Notes under the pieces: model-generated
Databases searched by the model: none
Told to the model about the DNA's origin: nothing
The model's input: the letters and a program-made list of their open reading frames with translations, nothing else
In this document: positions 59,002 to 64,000 of the stretch, piece by piece
Layout: each line of letters starts with the position of its first letter
Numbering within the stretch: the stretch's first letter is position 1
Translations under genes and position numbers: made by a program
Origin: Cranoglanis bouderius
Taxonomy: Eukaryota > Chordata > Actinopteri > Siluriformes > Cranoglanididae
Length of the DNA: 64,000 nucleotides
Reading direction: 5' to 3'
NCBI GenBank assembly: GCA_023630585.1
Contig: CM042539.1
Location: forward strand, 23,568,755-23,632,754

Positions 59002-60230
59002 GGGTCATTCCATCTCAAGTGGTCCAATGCAGGTTGCTTGACCGTTTTTAATTTTTAATTATTTTTCTTTTGAGTGATTACCTCTATGTATTAACATTGC
59101 AAAATCACCAGTTTATTTATTTATTTATTATTTTTGTATTTATTTATTTATTTAATTTTACTTTGTTTAACTTCAGCTGCTATCTTTGTGTCATGGCATA
59201 CAACAAATTTTGGTTATACAGCTGTTTACAAAAACGTCAATATCTCGACTCAGGATGGTCCTAGCTCCATGGAATGAAAACTGATGTCTAGAGCACATTA
59301 CAAGGTACATGAGCATATATAAACATATATAAATATAGACATATATAAAGCTAAACTCTGCATATTTCTAGAACCCTATGATGGTTCACTGTTGCAAACA
59401 TCAAATGTAGTAACATTTTAGACCTCACTGACAAGCATAAGCTATTGAACGTAAATCATAAACATAATTACTTTAAAATACTGTTCATTTTTATTATTTG
59501 GTATGTGTATATTACATCTGTTCATTTCTCAAAATGCATGAATAAAGTAGGCTTTTCCCGAGAATTCTACTAGCCCCAGCTCTATAACCAGTGAAATCCC
59601 AAACTCAACTCAAACTCAACATTTTACAGTAGAATGCTACTATAGAGAACTTATTTCTGTGAAAAGTTCAGGTTTGTATCTGGTCCCCCACCAGAAACAT
59701 TCAATTGTTTTTTTTTTTTTTTTTTAAAGCACTTTCTCGCCACCATAAACAATAAAGAGAAGTCTCAAACCTGAATTTGTTCTGCATGCACACTATACTT
59801 GCCTAGGTACCCACTAAAACAATTAAGACTGAGACTCGAAACCTTCTCATTATAAATTGACCCTAAAAGTGGAACTGTGAGCAGTCCTGAGCATTACATT
59901 TGGACTTAAGTTCTAAGTCTAAGGAACAAAAATGTGTAAAATGTTTATATATGTCCACGTACCTTGTAATATGCTCTAGAGATCAGTTTTCATTCAAAGG
60001 AGCGGGATATTGAGGTTTATGTAAACAACTGTATAACCAAATTTGTTGTGTCATGACACAAAGATGGAAGTCGTAGTTAATCCAAGTTTAAAAAATAATA
60101 ATAATAAAAAACTGGTGGTTTTGTCATTCCAATACATAAGGTAATCACTAATTTTTTTTGTTGTTGAAAATTTAAAAACGTTCAAGCAACCAACTTTAAA
60201 ATTACTGGACCATTTGAGATGGGCTGACCC
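59002..60230. mobile_element. Non-autonomous DNA element with about 330-bp inverted repeats
   Basis: The left arm starts gggtcattccatctcaagtg and the right arm ends tttgagatgggctgaccc. Blocks ggttgcttgaccgtttttaa, gtgattacct, ctttgtgtcatg, acaacaaatttt, ggttatacagctgttta and gagcacattacaaggtac recur inverted in the right arm. The 4 bases TAAT flank both ends (58998-59001 and 60231-60234). The interior of about 600 bp has no transposase. Confidence 0.75.
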
Positions 60231-60553
60231 TAATATAAACCTTCTAACCAATCAGAATTGAGAATTTAAAAACACTCTAGTATTAAAATGTTTTAAAAGC
60301 CAGTACAGGTAAATGGTACCAACTTTATAATATGTTGGAAAATCCTTGTGCTCATAGTCGACACTTTAAAAAATTTAACATAAAATTACTGACAACAAAT
60401 AACCAGCAAGGTCCTGCATTCCAAAATACAGTAAAAATACTGTAAAACTAACAACAGTAATTTACAGCATACTGTGTGATGATTTAATGATTTAAAAATA
60501 ATTTACAGTAATTAATTGCATATTTCACCTTTGTTGAAGCAGCCTTTCTGCCG

Positions 60554-60554
<1 letters not shown>

Positions 60555-60586
<32 letters not shown>
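60555..60586. repeat. (CA)n microsatellite
   Basis: About 16 CA units. Confidence 0.95.
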
Positions 60587-60736
60587 AATTCGTGTGAATG
60601 TCCCTTATTAATTAGGTGAAAAGTTGTCAACTAGTGTGTGTAAACACTAAAAATGTCGACAAACAGTGTAATTTGGTTCAAAACTAGAAACAGTTCACTA
60701 TAATACTAACCGGAAAGCCCATAGTGTAAACGAATG

Positions 60737-61430
60737 CTATCTAGCTAATTTGTTTTCTGAGGTACACGTTACGAAGCAACCAATTATATTTGAAATTACA
60801 ATGACTGTCACTATTTTTTTTATTACATCAACAACAACAACAATAAAATCAACAACCTCAACTACAATTCCAACAACAACAATAATTGGGGTACCCAAGG
60901 GTATTATAAAGAAAAATACGAGGAATATAGACAATAACAGACACAATAACAGACATAAGATATTCATCACTACCCATACATCCTCCATGCTGGCCGCCAG
61001 TGCCACCACCAGCACCAGCACAGAAAGAAGTCCAGTGCCTCAAAGGCGCAGACAAGCACACCCACCCTGGAAAATGCCAAAAAAAAGTCCCCCGCCACCA
61101 GCAGGCGCTCCCCCAAGACAACAGTTGTCTGATATAGCGGGCCAGGTGCAGCTCTTCAACTATCTGTATTTCATCATCATCAGTAGTTTCTGTGCACTCA
61201 GTAGAAGCATCAAACAAGCATGTTCTACTACAGCATTACTGCTGCTTAGGGCAGTCGTGTCTTTCGCTCGACCCGAATGCATTCGTTGGACAGGAGGAGA
61301 ACAGGAAGGAATTGGAAAAGGAACCTCTGCGGGTCCGGGTCGAGCTGCAGTGAGTGACGTAAAGTCTTGCGTTGGCAGACCGTGTGGTTTTGTTGCCAGG
61401 TGTAGCCTATTATCGTGCAATTGACCTATC
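60737..61430. other. GC-richer stretch with overlapping long open frames, gene status unclear
   Basis: A 224-aa plus-strand frame (60750-61424) starts with low-complexity Thr/Ser/Ile. It includes a basic and proline-rich part (QRRRQAHPPWKMPKKSPPPP), then a hydrophobic part. Minus-strand frames overlap it fully, one with an acidic ECTETTDDDEIQIVEELH segment. No domain is recognised and no splice structure was established. It could be a promoter or first-exon region or a decayed element. Confidence 0.25.
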
Positions 61431-61713
61431 TGTTATTGTCAGAGATGTTACTGGTTATTGCAGATAATAATAATAATATAAATAGATTCTTATGTTATTA
61501 CTGAATGTGATCACATAATTGAATAATATGTTACTATAAAGTTTAAAAAGCTGATTTTAAAAAATGTATCAAAACCTGGCAACCGCAATAACACGACAGT
61601 CCTCCGCCACATATCACTCATCATTGATTATTAGCTATATGCCATCATGAGTTTCCTCATTAAATTATTATTATTATTGTAATATCTCAAGGATGGATCA
61701 ACAAAAATATAAC

Positions 61714-62298
61714 TGTTAGAGCTCTCGCCAATCGCTGCTCCGGGAAGGAACAGCATGTCTACGCGCTTTCTAGCGCTAGTATTAAAAAAAGAACTCTCCG
61801 CTGGACATTCCGATAACAAAGACTCTGGTTTTGTTTACGTTGCCATGTGATCCTTTGTTTTTGTTTACGTCATGTCTCTGCCCCCGTTTCCTCATTGGTT
61901 CGCCTGTTATGTTTCCTCCCATGTTTGGTCATTGGTTCTATGGTTATTTTCTAATTATTATTTCCAGGTGTCATGTATTACTTCTGATTCGCGCTTAATT
62001 TCCTTGGATACTAAAACCCCTAAGTTTGTCCAGATCTTTGCGGAGTATTGAGTTAGATCGAACGAAAATGATATTGAACTGAATTGTATTAGAATGAAGT
62101 AGATTGTAAACCTTGCGATTTCTCTTCCTTGTGATTTCTCTTCCTGGATTCTTGCCCGGTAAACCTTGCGATTGCTCTTTATTTATTATGTTGATGTTTT
62201 CACTTTTGAATGTGCCTGGTGTTTTTTCGTTTCTAATAAACTGACCACTTTCCCCTGCGAGTGCATCCTACCTGACTCTTCACCCAAGTAACGTAACA
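61714..62298 (+). mobile_element. Solo LTR, 585 bp
   Basis: Begins TGTTAGAGCT and ends AACGTAACA, so the tips TGTTA/TAACA are perfect inverted repeats. The 5-bp target duplication ATAAC lies at 61709-61713 and 62299-62303. An AATAAA (in tctaataaactg) at about 62235 fits the R region. No internal retroelement DNA is adjacent. Confidence 0.85.
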
Positions 62299-62420
62299 AT
62301 AACCAGGAATATGCAAAACGTCTTCTGTGTAACAAGTTTGTATGTACCAATATTACGTGTTCAAATTAACAGTAAGATTACTGTAATTATGGCACCATAT
62401 CTGGCACCATAGATGACTGC

Positions 62421-63008
62421 TCAGACACTACAACTGTCAACATGCTTGACTGTAGGCAAGACACACTTGTCTTTGTACTCCTCACCTGGTTGCCGCCACA
62501 CACGCTTGACACCATCTGAACCAAATAAGTTTATCTTGGTCTCCTCAGACCACAAGACATGGTTCCAGTAATCCATGTCCTTAGTCTGCTTGTCTTCAGC
62601 AAACTGTTTGCGGGCTTTCTTGTGCATCATCTTTGGAAGAGGCTTCCTTCTGGGACGACAGCCATGCAGACCAATTTGATGCAGTGTGTGGCGTATGGTC
62701 TGAGCACTGACAGGCTGACCCCACACCCCTTCAACCTCTGCAGCAATGCTGGCAGCACTCATACGTCTATTCTGCAAAGCCAACCTCTGGATATGATGCT
62801 GAGCATGTTCACTCAACTTCTTTGGTCGAACATGGTGAGGCCTGTTCTGAGTGGAACCTGTCCTGTTAAACTGCTGTATGGTCTTGGCCACCGTGCTGCA
62901 GCTCAGTTTCAGGGTGTTGGCAATCTTCTTATAGCCTAGGCCATCTTTATGTAGAGCAAAAATTCTTTTTTTCAGATCCTCAGAGAGTTCTTTGCCATGA
63001 GGTGCCAT
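62421..63008 (-). pseudogene. Tc1 family III transposase, C-terminally truncated
   Basis: From MAPHGKELSEDLKKRIFALH at 63008 the frame is open through both DNA-binding helix-turn-helix blocks (GYKKIANTLKLSCSTVAKTI, then SAASIAAEVEGVWGQPVSAQ). It continues into the first catalytic block, WNHVLWSEETKINLFG. It ends after VLPTVKH because the element is truncated; the second aspartate and the glutamate of the triad are missing. It supplies the DNA-binding part deleted from the copy at 42634-43482. Confidence 0.85.
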
Positions 63009-63382
63009 GTTGAACTTCCAGTGACCAGTATGAGAGAGTGCGAGAGTGATAACACCAGACTTAACACACCTGCTCCCCATTCACACCTGAGACCTTGTAA
63101 CACTAACAAGTCACATGACACCGGGGAGGGAAAATGGCTAATTGGGCCCAACTTGGACATTTTCACTTAGGGGTGTACTCACTTTTGTTGCCAGCAGTTT
63201 AGACATTAATTGCTGTGTGTTGAGTTATTTTGAGGGGACAGCAAATTTACACTGTTATACAAGCTGTACACTCACTACTTTACATTGTAGCAAAGTGTCA
63301 TTTCTTCAGTGTTGTCCCATGAAAAGATATAATAAAATATTTACAAAAATGTGAGGGGTGTACTCACTTTTGTGAGATACTG
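62441..63382 (-). mobile_element. Tc1-like element, family III copy 2, 3'-truncated
   Basis: The right end, ctcacttttgtgagatactg before TA (63383-63384), is intact. Homology to the copy at 42327-43699 stops abruptly at 62441, removing the end of the transposase and the other inverted repeat. Confidence 0.9.
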
Positions 63383-63384
63383 TA

Positions 63385-64000
63385 TATTTGTTGTATTGCA
63401 CAGCAATACAGAAACTGTATAGAGAAACTGAGCCTCACAACAAGCCTTGTGAGCCTTTTCTGTTTTTGTTTACATTCTGTTGCTTTACCTACCCAACCCC
63501 TGTAGTGATGTTTATTGTCTTCACACTCAGCATGGGTGTTGAATTAAGCTAAACTAACTGGAGTGAACAGTCTAGGCCACAATGACATAACAAGACTCCT
63601 GGAAATCATCTGCCAAAATACGTACCGTTCGTTTGGAACCAGTCTCTCTCCAGAAGAAATAAAGTTTATCTCAAAGCAGTCCTACACTACTTTCCTTACT
63701 TCGCTATTGTTTCCTTTTGCCTGTAAGCTCTGTAAATGTTCACTATTATCATTATCAAGATCACAAGAATGTTATCTATAATGCAGAGTACAAAGGACGC
63801 TTAAAAAGAGCTTTAAAAAGGTGGGGAGAACTATGAAGAGCACACGTGATAAAATGTTACACTTTGCCTGACCTTATAGGCATTTTCACTAAAGTCTTAT
63901 ATAAAAAACAAACAAACAAATAAGTAAGTAAATAAATAAATAAATAAAAAACCATTGTGAAAATGTCTTGAGCATAGTCAAATACAAATTTTTGGTTTGT
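63385..64000. other. No gene recognised
   Basis: AT-rich, with an (AAAC)n/(AAAT)n tract at about 63905-63950. The open frame at 63563-63781 shows no domain. Confidence 0.45.

Overview
The window looks like vertebrate, specifically teleost, genomic DNA: intron-containing genes with GT/AG junctions, dense Tc1/mariner elements, tRNA-derived SINEs, LINE fragments, solo LTRs and long microsatellites. A catfish-like or other ostariophysan source is a guess from the repeat types and is not proven here.

The gene content is a head-to-tail array of TRIM E3 ubiquitin-ligase genes, all on the minus strand, at about 18.4-53.5 kb. Four are complete by splice-site reading: TRIM A (18389-22083), TRIM B (25281-32454), TRIM C (35207-41319) and TRIM E (47990-53464). 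A fifth, TRIM D (45311-46985), is a broken 3' fragment. Every intact copy has the same six exons: RING+B-box (387-405 nt), 96 nt, 231 nt, 23 nt, 119-122 nt, and a terminal PRY-SPRY exon. Joining them gives open proteins of 472-481 aa. B, C and D are close paralogues with alignable 3' flanks. A and E form a second pair that brackets them. The domain order and the exon-5 wording resemble the fish zinc-binding protein A33 / NF7 / TRIM35-like group. Interferon-response-like motifs lie upstream of B, C and E.

Region by region: 1-16.7 kb is repeat-rich with no confident gene (a Tc1 copy cut by the window edge, a GGAT satellite, a LINE endonuclease fragment, SINEs, a non-autonomous Tc1, microsatellites). 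At 16.73-16.84 kb, minus strand, lies a candidate first exon with a signal-peptide-like start. 18.4-53.5 kb is the TRIM array, its introns and spacers carrying Tc1-like elements of at least six families, a 22-bp minisatellite, a solo LTR and SINE/LINE pieces. 53.8-64 kb is mobile-element territory: a full-length Tc1 with an open transposase, a Tc1-like element sitting at the dyad centre of a palindrome, a 1.2-kb element with roughly 330-bp inverted repeats, a second solo LTR and a truncated Tc1.

The TRIM genes probably act as immune-type ubiquitin ligases whose PRY-SPRY domain binds a target. The rest is mostly transposon history that has inflated introns and spacers. Two Tc1 copies (39424-40389 and 54079-55044) keep uninterrupted 321-aa transposases.
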